Below are positions 10,412 through 21,538 of a stretch of 64,000 bases of DNA, in pieces. Source of the stretch: Eutreptiella sp. 'Long Island Sound 2002' (Eukaryota > Euglenozoa > Euglenophyceae > Eutreptiales > Eutreptiaceae); the NCBI GenBank assembly GCA_964036045.1, contig OZ038382.1, positions 109,142,578 to 109,206,577 on the forward strand, read 5' to 3'. Each line of letters begins with the position of its first letter. Position 1 is the first letter of the stretch. The notes beneath the pieces were generated by a model. The model did no database searches and was not told the DNA's origin. It saw nothing but the letters and a program-made list of their open reading frames with translations. The position numbers and the translations under genes are program-made.

Positions 10412-10856
10412 AAGAGGCTCTGGTGTGGGACGAGTCCAATCATTCTCCCCATCCGTGATGTCAATTTGTCTTGATGCACAGTAACAGTACTAGCGTGCGC
10501 GCAGTGTGTGTGTGCAGCGTGCTGGACTGCCTGGCAGGCTCTCTCCTCGGCTGATGCGAACGGGTTCCATGCGGTGTGGCCGACATGTATGTAGCGTTGC
10601 GTGCGCGGTATGTCTGGTGCGTGATGGCCTTTGTGAGCAAGCTCGTGGCCAACACGTTCATGATGATCTCACTGAATTGCTGCGTTGAATTCAGCAGTTC
10701 AGTGGGTGTACTTGGACTCCCCGCGCAACCGTCTAGGTTGTGGGCCCCGGTCTCATGGCGTGTGCCTGCCCGGGAGGCGCAGGTACATGGCACAAATAAT
10801 GTCGAAAAAAAACAGACACTGCGAAAGAGAGGGCCCTAGGTGGTCTCTTGACATGG

Positions 10857-11364
10857 GTAATGCCAATTCCGTTTGGAGTGTAGCCAGTTCACTTGGCCAT
10901 TCGCAAAACGTTTCACGGCGGATGTGGGCCTAAAAATTGATTGGCCCATGAGAATAATAATTTTTGGCGCGTAATTTGCATCTTTTGCAACGTGGGGCAA
11001 GCAGTCCCAACACTCGTTCTCAGCCGCCAGCGTTCAATTTCTAACTCGTAGTTGGTTGGATTGTTCTTCACACCAATGGGTATGATGTGCTGAATATTTG
11101 ACCTTGATCCAATACACCACAACGGCATGGTTACTATTTGGTATGCCACACGAGCTTGTTATTGATGTCCCGGCGAAATTTTGCTGCTTCGGCTTGTATA
11201 CTAAACCTAGGGCTGGGTCCACCCTCCACTGAACCCCAACATGTATCTATGTTGCTTCCTCGGCAATGAGAGCCCTCCATGGACGTCCTAGGCGCCCAAC
11301 TTGCCCAAGATACAACACAATTTTCCACAATTTGGGACACATTTGAAACCAAGGTGGCGGTTGT
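10857..11364. repeat. Dispersed noncoding repeat family R, copy in duplication unit 1
   Basis: Contains GCATCTTTTGCAACGTGGGG, CTCAGCCGCCAGCGTT and a segment ending GGTGGCGGTTGTGA. Diverged relatives occur at 16655-17561, 20110-21255 with 22863-23300, 33570-33897 and 45845-46760. No coding capacity seen. This copy is cut at its right end by the tandem-duplication junction. Confidence 0.7.
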
Positions 11365-12182
11365 GAGGCCCCTGGGACTTGCCTCCTGAGGGCCTCCTTA
11401 ACCAGCTCCAAGGATAATGGCTTAAAGAGCGCTGGTGCCAACCTCTTCGGCGATGTCGGGATTAGGAGGGAATGCATGTACTCCGCACACTGTTCAGAGG
11501 TTCCGCCCCCTTCCCTGGTGATGCCACTCCAGTGGTCACTCAATGCCTTGGCCACCCCAGGTGGATTGGTAACAACGGAACCCTATTTCATCGTGATCCA
11601 GGCCACCTGCTTGGCTTTCTTCACGTTGAGCATACGCCCGTCAACGGCGCTGTTTATACGATTCCTCATTGATGTTTGCCCCTGCGAGTAGCCGCTTGAG
11701 TTCACCTAGCTGGTGCAAGCCCATTCTGTCTTGCTCTTCCCTCTCGTAACACTGGACCAACATCGTGTAGGCTTGTGCTTGCGTACTTGGCGCCATTCCT
11801 TGGGAGCGGCGGTAATGCCATTGCTGCTAGCAAACTTGGTCCCTTGTGGAGGAGAAGAGGAGCGCCAAGGTGGTGGTGGGTGGTTTTCCGTGGTTTCCCT
11901 GTGGTGCCTTGTTGCTTCTTGTTGAATGATTTTTTCAGCTGCCGCCCAATCCTCCAATGGTGAAAGGAGAGACTCATCAGTACCGTGTGATTTTTCCTTC
12001 GTGGCGTTCAAGGAGCCTGAGGACTGTAGGAATCCTAGGGGGCATTTCCAGCGGGGGCCATGAGGTAACGGATAAAGGGCGCGCATACGCCCCCGTGTCA
12101 CGGGCGCATGGTCATAACCACATAGTCCAGCAGGGGAGGGGGGGCGCTGTACAAAAACCGGTGGGGCTAGGTCGGCCAGCAC
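11365..12182 (-). pseudogene. LINE linker and start of reverse transcriptase (copy 2)
   Basis: The frame 11706-12182 has YDHAPVTRGRMRALYPL and the EDWAAAEKIIQQEA helix. It is followed, after a stop and a change of phase, by the ATALSDHW-like segment and the beginning of reverse transcriptase (11370-11584). That ends at PGAS, exactly where the duplication junction joins unit 1. In this copy the linker follows the endonuclease directly, with a G-rich run (GGGGAGGGGGGG at 12134-12145) at the join. It shows the arrangement that copy 1 had before the 4906-6346 block was inserted. Confidence 0.65.
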
Positions 12183-13034
12183 CGCTTTGTGATCGCCTCC
12201 GCCACGAAAGCAGTGTAGGCCGTGGCCAATGACTCCTTGAGTGTGGCACAGATATGGACTTTGTCCAACCTGCGCAATCTGTCTCTCTGGGGCTCCTTAT
12301 GTACATTGTACCCAAAAGTGTACCACGGCGGTATTTCGTGTGTCTCTGGATCATAATGGACTTCCTGCCATGCATCATAAAGTGGCACGGGGGCAAGTAT
12401 GGCCAGTTTCGTCTCCTTGGCCTCCCTGGCCTGGGGGGACTCCTTGTCGGGGGGTCATGCCGCATCCTGGGCAGGGAGCGCCAGTGAGTTATGATCGGCG
12501 AGGAGGCAGTTGTTGTCTGATTGGCATGCTTGAAGGGCTGTGTGTAATTCCACCCGTTGGTCCTTACGTTCCTGTGGGCGGTCGTCAAAATGCGCGCTGA
12601 CGGGTGAGGGACCAACCCTCCGTGTTTACAACAATTGCTACGATAATGCGATCATCCACAGTGAATCAGTGCTTGACTATCCACCGATAGTGGACTCGGA
12701 TAGCGGCCCCGCCACGTCCTGTCTCAGTGGGGTGGCAGAGGAAATGGCAAAAACCTGTGTCAAAAATGCAATGGACCGACACAATATCTTCTGCGGTGTA
12801 CACGTGGGCTTCCTAGATCCCAATGAAATCCATGGACTCCCCTTGTGCAGAAAGCCGGAGTGCTGTGGCTTTGGTATTTCAGTGTTTGCCTTTGGTTATG
12901 TTGGTTTTGATGCCATTGAGATTGATAGTCATGCACTTAAATTGAGGTGTTCCGGCTGCACATTTCCGAACAGGCATGATCGGCGCATGGGGCTCTGCTT
13001 GTCCCGAGTCATTGCAGGAAGACTGTGCTGTTGA
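12145..13034 (-). pseudogene. LINE APE-type endonuclease domain, decayed (copy 2)
   Basis: Near-identical to 6370-7250. The clean block 12167-12388 carries YDAWQEVHYDPETH, WYTFGYNVH and RDRLRRLDKVHICATL, the C-terminal endonuclease blocks. Upstream to 13034 the same broken frames are seen as in copy 1. It adds nothing functional but confirms that the stops predate the duplication. Confidence 0.6.
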
Positions 13035-13042
13035 TGGTGGCA

Positions 13043-14027
13043 TCATTTCTTCAGTAAGGTGGATGCTGCTGCCCTGGCATCTGTCCCCTTGCCCTTTCCA
13101 TTGCCCGCAGCTGAGGGCTTGTCAAAGGACAATTTGATGTCTTGGTATTCTGAGAGTGATATGAGCGTCATTGTGATATCTTGATCTGCATCATGTAGAA
13201 TATAGCCAAACCGGCCCAGAAGGCCAGTGTCGGTCAGCCTCCAGGCTGCACCGTGTGGCTGTGTGGTATGCCGGGGTTCCAACCCATGCGTGAAAGCCTG
13301 GAGACGCTGAAACAAGCAGATTGCAAGGAGGCACTTACTGCGTCTTGGTCCATTTCACCTGGTGCATCGTAGAGGACCATTGTTTCCTCTTTGTCACTTT
13401 CACAAAAAGGTGCTGTCCGACTCAAAGGCAGAGGGCGAGTCTTTGATCCATTGTTTTGTGCGCTCATCCGTGAAGAGTAGTCCTTTGGATCTCAATTCCA
13501 CTGCTGCCGCCTTGAAAAACTCGGCCGCGTCATTTTCCTCATGAAAGGCAAGACACATGTCGTTGTACCCTCTGACCGAAAGGCTCCAGCGAGATGGTTC
13601 TGCCAGGGCTTGCAGTAATGCCTGGTAGAGCGTGTACCAGAGTGTACAGGCGTACTTGTCTTTCATGTTCTTCTTATAGAAAACTTGGCAAACCAGTGCT
13701 GACGTTTGCAGTCCTCTACTGTGATATTCATCAAGCGTCATGAGGGAGAAGTGATCGGTTCCCCCATCGTCGCCCAGGAATTTTTTGCAGGTGCACGCCT
13801 GTAAGTGGTGCATAGAAGACTTTCGTGTTGAGGGGGGGTTGCTTGTCCATTACTTTCCTCCGGATTCTGCCCTGGTGGAAGTAGCAGTGGGCTCCTTGAA
13901 GGCCCAGCTTTTGCATGGCATGCGGCATGTCTTTCTTGTCGACTTGGATGAATCCCATATCAGGATCCGGGCGTTGTGCTTTGAAGGGTTTCCGGGCGAC
14001 CGTGGCTCCCTCTGAGAGGAGTCTCAC
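13043..14027 (-). pseudogene. LINE ORF1-like frames, broken (copy 2)
   Basis: Equivalent to 7259-8234 of copy 1 but split into four pieces (13043-13315, 13234-13467, 13400-13813, 13731-14027). Two differences explain the breaks: a short duplication (GTGTGGCTGTGTGG at about 13253-13266) and one extra T near 13785. These are post-duplication disabling changes. Confidence 0.55.
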
Positions 14028-14164
14028 ACCGAGGAACTCGGGCTCTAGCTTATTAGCTATGCCTCAAAAAATGAAAGTTCATGGCCTGCGGTATTTTTCA
14101 GTGGTCTGTTGAAACAGATGAAAGCATCTGGAATCGACTTCATGGATTCACTCAATTTGCTGGC

Positions 14165-14761
14165 CTAAGGATGGAATTGTGTGTGTGCTGTGACCTGGAC
14201 AAGAATGTCCGGCCTGGCTGGACACATGATGGGGATGAATTTGCACTTTACAGGCGCGTTCATCAGATCAAGGAGTTGAGATTCACCTGTTACAAACGGG
14301 ATGGACAAGTCATGAACTGGAAACACGGAGGACAGTTGGTCAGGCTGCATGTCTCCGGTTCCCTTCCATGACTTAGACGCACATTCCATACGCATAAGCG
14401 TATGGCTTTGGAGGGTCCGTGGGAAGTGATCCCAATGACACCGCAACATAAGTTGCTGCTGCTCAGAGTCGCATAGTGGTAAGACCACATCCACTACAGC
14501 CGTTTGGGAGTGTTCTTGACGCGCTTTGACTACTGTTGCCACATTCTCTTGCGCAAAGGCTGACAAGAGGTTGCATGTGGAGGTTGTGGGTGGGGAGGCA
14601 CCCGCAGGGGGGGGAGGTTGTGAGCCGACATCATAGAATTCAGACGTGCTTTTTGGTCCCAGCAGGTTCTTTTGGTTGTCCAGTGAGTGCTGTTGTTGTT
14701 GGATGGTCTTACTCTGGTTCTCTATGGCTCCCGCCCCTTCAGAACTGGCGCCATATAACAC
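14165..14761 (-). pseudogene. LINE ORF1-like coiled-coil frame, 5' part cut by TAG (copy 2)
   Basis: Matches 8372-9169 but the upstream coiled-coil portion is separated by a TAG near 14776 where copy 1 has CAG. The remaining 198 codons keep the Gln-rich and Pro-rich linker and C-terminal region. Confidence 0.55.
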
Positions 14762-15103
14762 CAGGTGTGTGACCTAGTCAAGGCATGTGCCCATTTGCTC
14801 AAACAGAAAATGTTCCTGATGGCGCAGTTGACGCAAGTAAGCCTCCTGGGCTTTGTCTTGTTGTTCATGTACTTGCAGCAGTTGCTTGTTGATTTCCGTG
14901 ATATGTTCCTTTAGTTTTCGCGGGTGCTGATACGTTGTCGCCTGCTTACTTCAATCTGCCAGGACGTCTTTGACGGCTCGTAGGGCTTTGTCATGTGCAT
15001 CATCCCTGGGCCGTTTTTTGTCTCTTACTTTGTCCCTTATTTCGACGTACTTTTTCCATGCCTCTTTACGCTTCTCGTTGGTGCGTTCGAGGGCTATCGC
15101 TGC

Positions 15104-16590
15104 TCAGTTTTGTGCTGTTGGCGTGTTGGTTTGCTCTAGTTCCGGATTTGGTTCAACATCTCCACACGAGGTTGAGTCAGGCACCCAGCGTGTCTGTGAT
15201 GGTTGGAAAATACCGACTACTAAACCCGGGGACTCGCCCTCGGGGCTTGTAGCCTTGGGCCTGGTTGACTTGGCTGAAGAAACAAGTGTGTGTGCACGCT
15301 CGCCATGCTTGGTACCCATGCATGTCCACCACCCATTCTTCTCTCCAAGAGTCGATGGGTTGGGATTCGGGGGGGGGGGGGGGCTCCATGCCTTGCGGTG
15401 CAGTGTTGCCCACCTCCCATCACTCATGCCATGCATTACTGCGGCCAGGTGTTCTGGGCTCTCTGAGGACAAGATGGACAGGAACTGGGGCAGGGCCCAG
15501 GTGAGGGCCAGGTTCAAGGCCTCGGTCCGTGTGGTTAGCCGGTTCCTCATGAGGATCCGCGACCATTGGTGCAGCAGTTGAAACCGCTGTTTGCTTTGCG
15601 TGACCTCCGTTTGGTGTTCTAGCCCTTGTGGTGGTCAGACGAACAGAGATGCTTGAAGTAAAGGGTTCCACGGGGGGCTCAGCCGGCTCCCTGGGTTTAC
15701 TTGGTGTCGGCCTCGCCGCACTGCTCGTGGCGGTGTTCCGAGGCGTCCAGCATGTTCTGGTGAGCGATTCACTAGACGAGTGCGTTGCTGAATTTGGGTC
15801 TGGTATTTGGGCATACACCGAAGTTCTCCTACTGCTCAGCGGGGTTTGCGCCACTGCCAGCATGCTCGCGGTGGACTCAGCCTCGTAACCGGCGTTTTCT
15901 GGTCCCACTCCATATCGCCTCTTGTAGTGCTCCGCTTCCTTGTCTCGTCTCGCCATGCGGGTAGTGGTGTCCCATTTGGGGACCACTTTAGTGACGAGGT
16001 ATTGGTCCACGGCTCCGTACACTCCTTCAAAATGGTAAGGTTCTTCGCTGCTGGTTCTTGGTACGTATTGATAGCAGTGTGCTCCAATCGCAAAGGCGTC
16101 GAGGGGAATTCTCTCCAACCGCGGTGTGCCGTGCGGTGCTGAGGTAGGAAAGCACTCGTAATGCTCTGGCCTGAGCCATGAGGTTTCAGTGAGCAGAGGA
16201 CAAGGCATAAGAGGCTCTGGTGTAGGACGAGCCCAATCATTCTCCCCATCCGTGATGTCAATTTGTCTTGATGCACAGTAACAGTACTAGTGTGCGCGCA
16301 GTGTGTGTGTGCAGCGTGCTGGACTGCCTGGCAGGCTCTCTCCTCGGCTGATGCGAACGGGTTCCATGCGGTGTGGCCGACATGTATGTACTGTTGCGTG
16401 CGCGGTATGTCTGGTGCGTGATGGCCTTTGTGAGCAAGCTCGTGGCCAACACGTTCATGATGATCTCACTGAATTGCTGCGTTGAATTCAGCAGTTCAGT
16501 GGGTGTACTTGGACTCCCCGCGCAACCGTCTAGGTTGTGGGCCCCGGTCTCATGGCGTGTGCCTGCCCGGGAGGCGCAGGTACATGGCAC
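15104..16590 (-). CDS. LINE ORF1-like frames (copy 2): 15104-15550, 15420-16208, 16258-16590
   Basis: The middle frame (262 codons) is the longest version of the ORF1-like protein in the window. It keeps the folded N-terminal domain with PKWDTTTRMARRDKEAEHY and runs on through the Ser/Thr/Pro-rich region that is frameshifted in copy 1. Flanking frames of 148 and 110 codons match 9311-9752 and 10461-10793. A C run at 15369-15382 (plus-strand G run) differs in length from copy 1 and shifts the third frame. No known domain. Confidence 0.45.
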
Positions 16591-16654
16591 AAATAATGTC
16601 GAAAAAAAATAGACACTCCGAAAGAGAGGGCCCTAGGCGGTCTCTTGACATGGG

Positions 16655-17561
16655 TAATGCCAATGCCGTTTGGAGTGTAGCCAGTTCACTTGGCCATTCG
16701 CAAAACGTTTCACGGCGGATGTGGGCCTAAAAATTGATTGGCCCATGAGAATAATAATTTTTGGCGCGTAATTTGCATCTTTTGCAACGTGGGGCAAGCA
16801 GTCCCAACACTCGTTCTCAGCCGCCAGCGTTCAATTTCTAACTCATAGTTGGTTGGATTGTTCTTCACACCAATGGGTATGATGTGCTGAATATTTGACC
16901 TTGATCCAATACACCACAACGGCATGGTTACTTTTTGGTATGCCACACGAGCTTGTTATTGATGTCCCGGCAGAATTTTGCTGCTTCGCGCTTGTTTGCT
17001 AAACCTAGTGCTGGGTCCACCCTCGACTGAACCCCAACATGTATCTATGTTGCTTCCTCGGCAATGAGAGCCCTCCATGGACGTCCTAGGCGCCCAACTT
17101 GCCCAAGATACAACACAATTTTCCACAATTTGGGACACGTTTGAAACCAAGGTGGCGGTTGTGACTTTTCCCCATTTTGTGTGTACTTGTTGCAGCCGTT
17201 TCTACAGATACTCATCCTTGCTTGCTAAAATTGGTAAGGCCACCCTGCACCCCAAAGAAGGCCATGAAACCAATAGAGGTTGCACGGCTCGGTAACCCTA
17301 ATCAACATTGCATAATGGGACCCAGCTGCAAGGGATGTTGGACATCAATGAATGAACCGAAAGCACAGGAAAGTTGGTGCATGCGATGCAGCTTCCGTGC
17401 GGTTATATCTGCATGGTAGTGAAATGCACAATCATTGGAAGTTTCAAACTTCAGAGTCTACAGTTGGAATGCGGTGAAAAGGAAAGGCACACAGCATACT
17501 ATGGATACTAGACGTCTGAAGAGTGATAAAGGTCGGAGGCAATGAATGGGATCGCAATGAA
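16655..17561. repeat. Dispersed noncoding repeat family R, split by LINE D
   Basis: Same start as the 10857 copy but extends further: GTAACCCTAATCAACATTGC near 17293 and a GAAATGCACAATCATT segment near 17423 recur at 22883 and 23010. It is interrupted at 17562 by LINE D; the repeat resumes after 20124. No gene seen. Confidence 0.65.
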
Positions 17562-17786
17562 TTTTTTTTTTTAACTCGTGACCGAAGTTCCACCAAGTGT
17601 CCATTGAGAGTACACATAGCAGGTCATGGGTCAGTGACAGGGCCGACTTTGGGTATGGGTTTGGTATGACCTACCCTCACCAAGATGGCTGCGGCGGGGT
17701 GGCGGGAGGAACGAGTCCTGCGCCTTGCCCCACCCCTGTCGCCCCGTTTGCACGGGTATGCGCGTCCTCCCGGACCTCTCGGGGTG

Positions 17787-19694
17787 TTACAATCCAGTCA
17801 AGACTATGACATCGCCCATGTCCTCCAGCGGGATTTCCATATCCTGGAGATCACTAGGAACCTCCGGCGCCTCTGTCCTCCGTTTCTTGTGTGTCTCGGG
17901 TGGGATCTCGTCCCGCAAGCGCTTCATGCGCTGTGCGGTGGCCCCCCGGATGTCCCATCGGGGGTCCGACAAAGTCGTCCGCCGTAAGGCCATAAGGGTC
18001 ACCGCGTGCACTTGGGACATATGCCGCCATTCGGATGCTTCTTCCGCTTGGATGCCGGTGGACAGCGAAACATGTGCCTGCTCCCAACACGAGGATGCCA
18101 CGGCGAGCTTGCGCGACACCGTGGACCGCGCCTCGGGGAGGACAGCTGTACGCCACTGGCGGAAGCGTAGTCGGCGAGAATCTGCCATCCAGGACAAGTG
18201 GTAGACCGCCTGTTGCGCTTCTACATACCACCGCGTCGTATGTTCCTTGTAGAGGAAAAACGCTTGCCGGCACAAGTGCTCGTGGTGGTGTGCCAAGAAG
18301 AGGGACTTCTGTGTGACGGCTTGCCGGGCGAGTGCCTGCGCCACCTCTTCCAGGCAGAGTCGTGCGGCCTGCATTTGGGCGTGTAGCATGAGACGCCTAG
18401 CCTGTTCCAGGAAGGGTCCGGCATGAATTTCACGAGACTCGCGCGGCGGTGAGACCGGAGCCTGTGCCGGTGGCGGCGACGGTTCTCTGGGCCGTTTGCG
18501 CGGCGGTGCTACATGGTGGTGCCGGGCCATGGCCTCCAAGACCCACGTGCGCTCGGCAGTGGTGACCGCTTGTGTCAATTGCCACCGAAGTTCCTCCACC
18601 GTGGGCGCAGTATCTGTGAAACGTGGCTCTGATGGCGGCGGGATCGACAATACGCCTCTCACGTGGTTCCAAATGTTGCGGGCCGTAGGTTTAGCTACCT
18701 GCGGCAGGGCCCCAGCAACAGGTGGGACAATGTGCGTGGGCCGCTTGTTGCTGACGAAAGTTGGGGCGTGCTGCAGCTTGTCAACGACCCACGCCTGCAA
18801 TCGCTGGAATACGTGGAAGTGCCATGTGGCAACTACCACCCTCCAGTGCGCCTGGACTGGAAGGAAGGATCGTTGAAGGGAGTGTGGGAACTGCAAGCGG
18901 GTGCACATGCGCAGTTCCTCTGCGGACGCCGTTCGTCGCCACTTGGTTGCCTCCGGTTTCCATGTCTCCCATGCGTCGGTCCAAATGTCCCAAAACCGGG
19001 ATTCGGAGGGGCATGACAAAAGGCACTCCTGCACTGCAAGGCCATGGCGCTGTCCACACCGTGGGCACAGCAACGGCCCGGTTTCCCAGGGTGCCCCATA
19101 CCCCGGCAATCGCAGTGTCCCCCACAGCCATGGACCCCACTTATCTCGGTTGACCGCGCGCAAAGGCAGCCATGACGTCCAATGCGCCTCGTGTACCAGC
19201 TTCTGGGGGCGTGATTTGATGATCCACTTACGGGCACGGGACGGCATTACATGGCCGTTCAAGAGGATATCCGCGGGTGATGCGCTGCCAAGACCACGGC
19301 AAGGGTGCATGGTACTGCCCGCTCGGGCTGCGAGGTCGGCTAATTCGTTGCCGATCCTGTCCTGATAATCTTGCAAACTATGCGCCTTTTTAGGGTCCCG
19401 ATGCCCACGTGCCCAACGTACTTGGAGTGCCTTGGGGAAAAAAAGCTGGTACGCTGCGTCGTGCAAATCATAGTCGGACGATTGAGGGCTGGGTGGCTTG
19501 GAGACGCATTGAGCCGCAGCCCGGTTGTCAAGCACGATGGAGTCCCCCGGTTGGGCTAGGCACGCCGCGATCCATATGCCGTACATTTCTGCCCTATAAA
19601 TCGTCTGCGGGCCCGGTACTCTCGCTTGGATGCGCATAGGTCCGTTGACCACCCTTGTGCCAGCACGCCCTTCCAACAGGCTGCCGTCACTGTA
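17787..19694 (-). CDS. LINE D ORF2 C-terminus: RNase H, zinc knuckle and lineage-specific tail
   Basis: The frame opens right after a TAG (19695-19697) with YSDGSLLEGRAG, the first RNase H block. It continues with QTIYRAEMYGIWIA (Glu), SIVLDNRAAAQC (Asp), VRWARGHRD (His) and GNELADLAARAG (last Asp). All RNase H catalytic positions look intact. After it comes a putative knuckle CPRCGQRHGLAVQECLLSC, then about 350 residues shared with LINEs E and F: helical, rich in Trp, His and Arg, with an EWRHMSQVHAVTLMALRR block and a basic RMKRLRD..HKKRR end. It stops with TAA at 17787. RNase H degrades template RNA during retrotransposition; the long tail has no family I recognise. Confidence 0.88.
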   Translation of the reverse strand, partial: YSDGSLLEGRAGTRVVNGPMRIQARVPGPQTIYRAEMYGIWIAACLAQPGDSIVLDNRAAAQCVSKPPSPQSSDYDLHDAAYQLFFPKALQVRWARGHRDPKKAHSLQDYQDRIGNELADLAARAGSTMHPCRGLGSASPADILLNGHVMPSRARKWIIKSRPQKLVHEAHWTSWLPLRAVNRDKWGPWLWGTLRLPGYGAPWETGPLLCPRCGQRHGLAVQECLLSCPSESRFWDIWTDAWETWKPEATKWRRTASAEELRMCTRLQFPHSLQRSFLPVQAHWRVVVATWHFHVFQRLQAWVVDKLQHAPTFVSNKRPTHIVPPVAGALPQVAKPTARNIWNHVRGVLSIPPPSEPRFTDTAPTVEELRWQLTQAVTTAERTWVLEAMARHHHVAPPRKRPREPSPPPAQAPVSPPRESREIHAGPFLEQARRLMLHAQMQAARLCLEEVAQALARQAVTQKSLFLAHHHEHLCRQAFFLYKEHTTRWYVEAQQAVYHLSWMADSRRLRFRQWRTAVLPEARSTVSRKLAVASSCWEQAHVSLSTGIQAEEASEWRHMSQVHAVTLMALRRTTLSDPRWDIRGATAQRMKRLRDEIPPETHKKRRTEAPEVPSDLQDMEIPLEDMGDVIVLTGL

Positions 19695-20084
19695 CTACTT
19701 CGATCCCGTGGGTTGCCCCTGTTGGTGCCAGGCACGGCCAGACTGCTCAACGTTGGGTTGCACGGGACTAGTGCCGCTCTTGGGACGCAGGGATTGGAGG
19801 TACTGGTGGGGTACAAGCGACTCAAACCTGCAATCGTCGGAGTCCTCATCATCGAAGAGTGACTCGAGGTCATCGTGGGGCCGTTTGGGTGCCTTTCGAC
19901 CTATCGATTGGCCGGCGCGTGGGAGGCGCCCCATTTCCATACCGAAGGACAGCAAGATTTTGCGGTACTTCTCCACCATGTGTGGGAGATGACCTGAGTG
20001 GGTGCGCCTCGTCATAGGCCTGTGTGGAACTCGCAAGGCCCGTTGAACTAGCTGATTAAGGGCGCATACCGGCCCAGGACGCAC
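19695..20084 (-). CDS. LINE D segment upstream of RNase H
   Basis: In the same frame as the RNase H protein and separated from it only by TAG at 19695-19697. It contains VEKYRKILLSFGMEMG, then an acidic patch (LESLFDDEDSDDC). Probably the connection between reverse transcriptase and RNase H, entered here by 5' truncation at 20109. The single TAG may be a disabling mutation. Confidence 0.55.
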   Translation of the reverse strand: MRPGPVCALNQLVQRALRVPHRPMTRRTHSGHLPHMVEKYRKILLSFGMEMGRLPRAGQSIGRKAPKRPHDDLESLFDDEDSDDCRFESLVPHQYLQSLRPKSGTSPVQPNVEQSGRAWHQQGQPTGSK

Positions 20085-20109
20085 TGTGGAGGCCCAGTCC
20101 CCCTAGCGG

Positions 20110-21255
20110 TGGGATCGCAATGAAACAAATGCCAAACACGAGAATAGTGAAGAACAAAAATGGGCAAAAAAAGAGACCTGGTGCCTCTAGTACCCTTGTG
20201 CCTACAAAGGAGGCGGATGCATTCATCCAACCCACACATGACTACTTCTCGCCCGCCCCTACCTTGAGAACAAGAAATTTTTGGTTTTGTTTTGACCAAT
20301 TTTTCAGCAACTTGTGGTCCCGGAACGGCCCAATTTCAGGCTTTTTCGGACTTGAGAGCGGCCCTAATTGCTCAAAATGGGCTCAAGATAGGCTCATTTC
20401 CCTTGTGCACCCCAAATGGCCCAACATGGGTTGCGCCAAAAACAAGGTTCTTACCAATTTTTAGCCAAATTTATGGGCCCAAAATATCCCATTTTCACGT
20501 GTTTGGGCATGCCAAATGCTCCACAATCATTTTTAGAAAAAGACATTTTGCCTACATTTGACCCAATGTTGATCCCAAAACAACCCAGTGTGTAGGCATT
20601 TTGGCCACAAAAGGCCACCACCGGCTCAAATCGTGCCAAAACCACTTGTCTTGGCATCCCACAACGCCCACGACCGTTTTTGAAGGGAGTAATTTTTTCA
20701 ACCTAGTGGATCTTGCTGATCCCTTTTGCGACACATCTCCTTGGGCTTGTTCTTGCAACTTGCCGTAGCCTAGTGGACCCATGTACAAAGGTCTAACAGT
20801 TACATTGGACAATTTTGCAGAGGAGAAACTACAGGAATTTTGTGGTTGGCGCCGGACTAGGGTCCCTCAAAATTGCGTTTCGAGCATGACATACCGCGTA
20901 TGATTAGTGTGAAGCTGACAACGGCCAATGTGCACAAACTTTGGGGCTTTTGTGGGCCATTTCCGGGTGTCTCTCGGACACACTTTGGGAGTATATCCCC
21001 AAGGTTGCTCTTTGACAGGAGCATGTGTAGCTCCGTGTGGAGTGTGGCCAACCTTTTTGTTCGTTGAATTGTTTTTGGCCGTATTTTACATCCTTGGAAA
21101 CGTGGCGTAGCCACTCGCGACACCCAGTCTGGGCCGCCGCGGTTCTAAATCTGGCTCATAGATGGTCGCGCTTGTGGCACATGCTGCTACGGATGTTGCT
21201 CCTTGTTTGCTAAACCTGATGGGTCCACCTTGCACGTCCAAGGAGGGTTATAAAA
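20110..21255. repeat. Family R repeat, continued after LINE D, up to LINE E
   Basis: Resumes with the second TSD copy. A segment at about 20400-20600 (with CGTGTTTGGGCATGCCAAA) recurs at about 23070-23250, and GTGGCGTAGCCACTCGC near 21101 is the counterpart of 16790. No convincing coding sequence; short frames here are shadows. Confidence 0.6.
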
Positions 21256-21538
21256 TTTCTTTTATACTTCCGGCGCCACATAGTTTCGAAGTTCAAAGTC
21301 TCACTATGAACAAAGAAGGGGCACTCATAGGCAGGTCGCCTATCATTAGTACAGCCGTTGTAACCAAAGGCAAAGGCTTCGTGCGGATTATGCACGTCAA
21401 TCAAAGACGCCTGTGGGGACAAGTTATCCCACAAGTCGGCTGACAGTGGTGTGCGGATCTGCTCTGCCACGGGCATCGGCTGCCCAGTCCGAAGTTTCAA
21501 GTGATGTTTTTTCTAGTGTGGTGGTAGCAAGCCAAGGT

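Larger units (their letters stand above)
3862..10850 (-). mobile_element. LINE (non-LTR retrotransposon), duplication copy 1, degenerate
   Basis: On the minus strand, reading from about 10.85 kb down, there is a run of ORF1-like frames (10793 to 7259), an APE-type endonuclease region (7250 to about 6370), a linker (4977-4594) and the start of a reverse transcriptase (4349 to about 3870), where homology stops. This order is that of a LINE with ORF1 then ORF2. The endonuclease-linker join is interrupted by a second LINE fragment at 4906-6346. Frames are separated by stops and shifts, so this copy is not autonomous. Its 5' end abuts a copy of noncoding repeat family R. Confidence 0.75.
4132..17164. 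repeat. Tandem segmental duplication, unit 1 4132-11364 and unit 2 11365-17164
   Basis: The sequence from GAGGCCCCTGGGACTTGCC at 4132 recurs at 11365, and the two copies stay nearly identical to 11366 and 17164 respectively. At the junction the end of unit 1 (GGTGGCGGTTGTGA) runs directly into the start of unit 2; the same end in unit 2 is followed by unrelated CTTTTCCCC. Only the dinucleotide GA is shared at the breakpoints. Unit 1 is about 1.43 kb longer because it alone contains 4906-6346. The few differences by eye mean the event is recent. Both breakpoints lie inside mobile-element sequence: reverse transcriptase at one end, repeat family R at the other. Confidence 0.93.
17562..20109 (-). 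mobile_element. LINE D: 5'-truncated non-LTR retrotransposon with 15-bp TSD
   Basis: A minus-strand insertion of 2548 bp. It is flanked by perfect copies of TGGGATCGCAATGAA at 17547-17561 and 20110-20124, and its 3' end carries a poly(A) tail, seen as 11 T residues at 17562-17572. The perfect TSD means recent insertion. The 5' end starts within coding sequence, as usual for LINE truncation. Only the ORF2 C-terminal region with RNase H is present. Confidence 0.93.
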
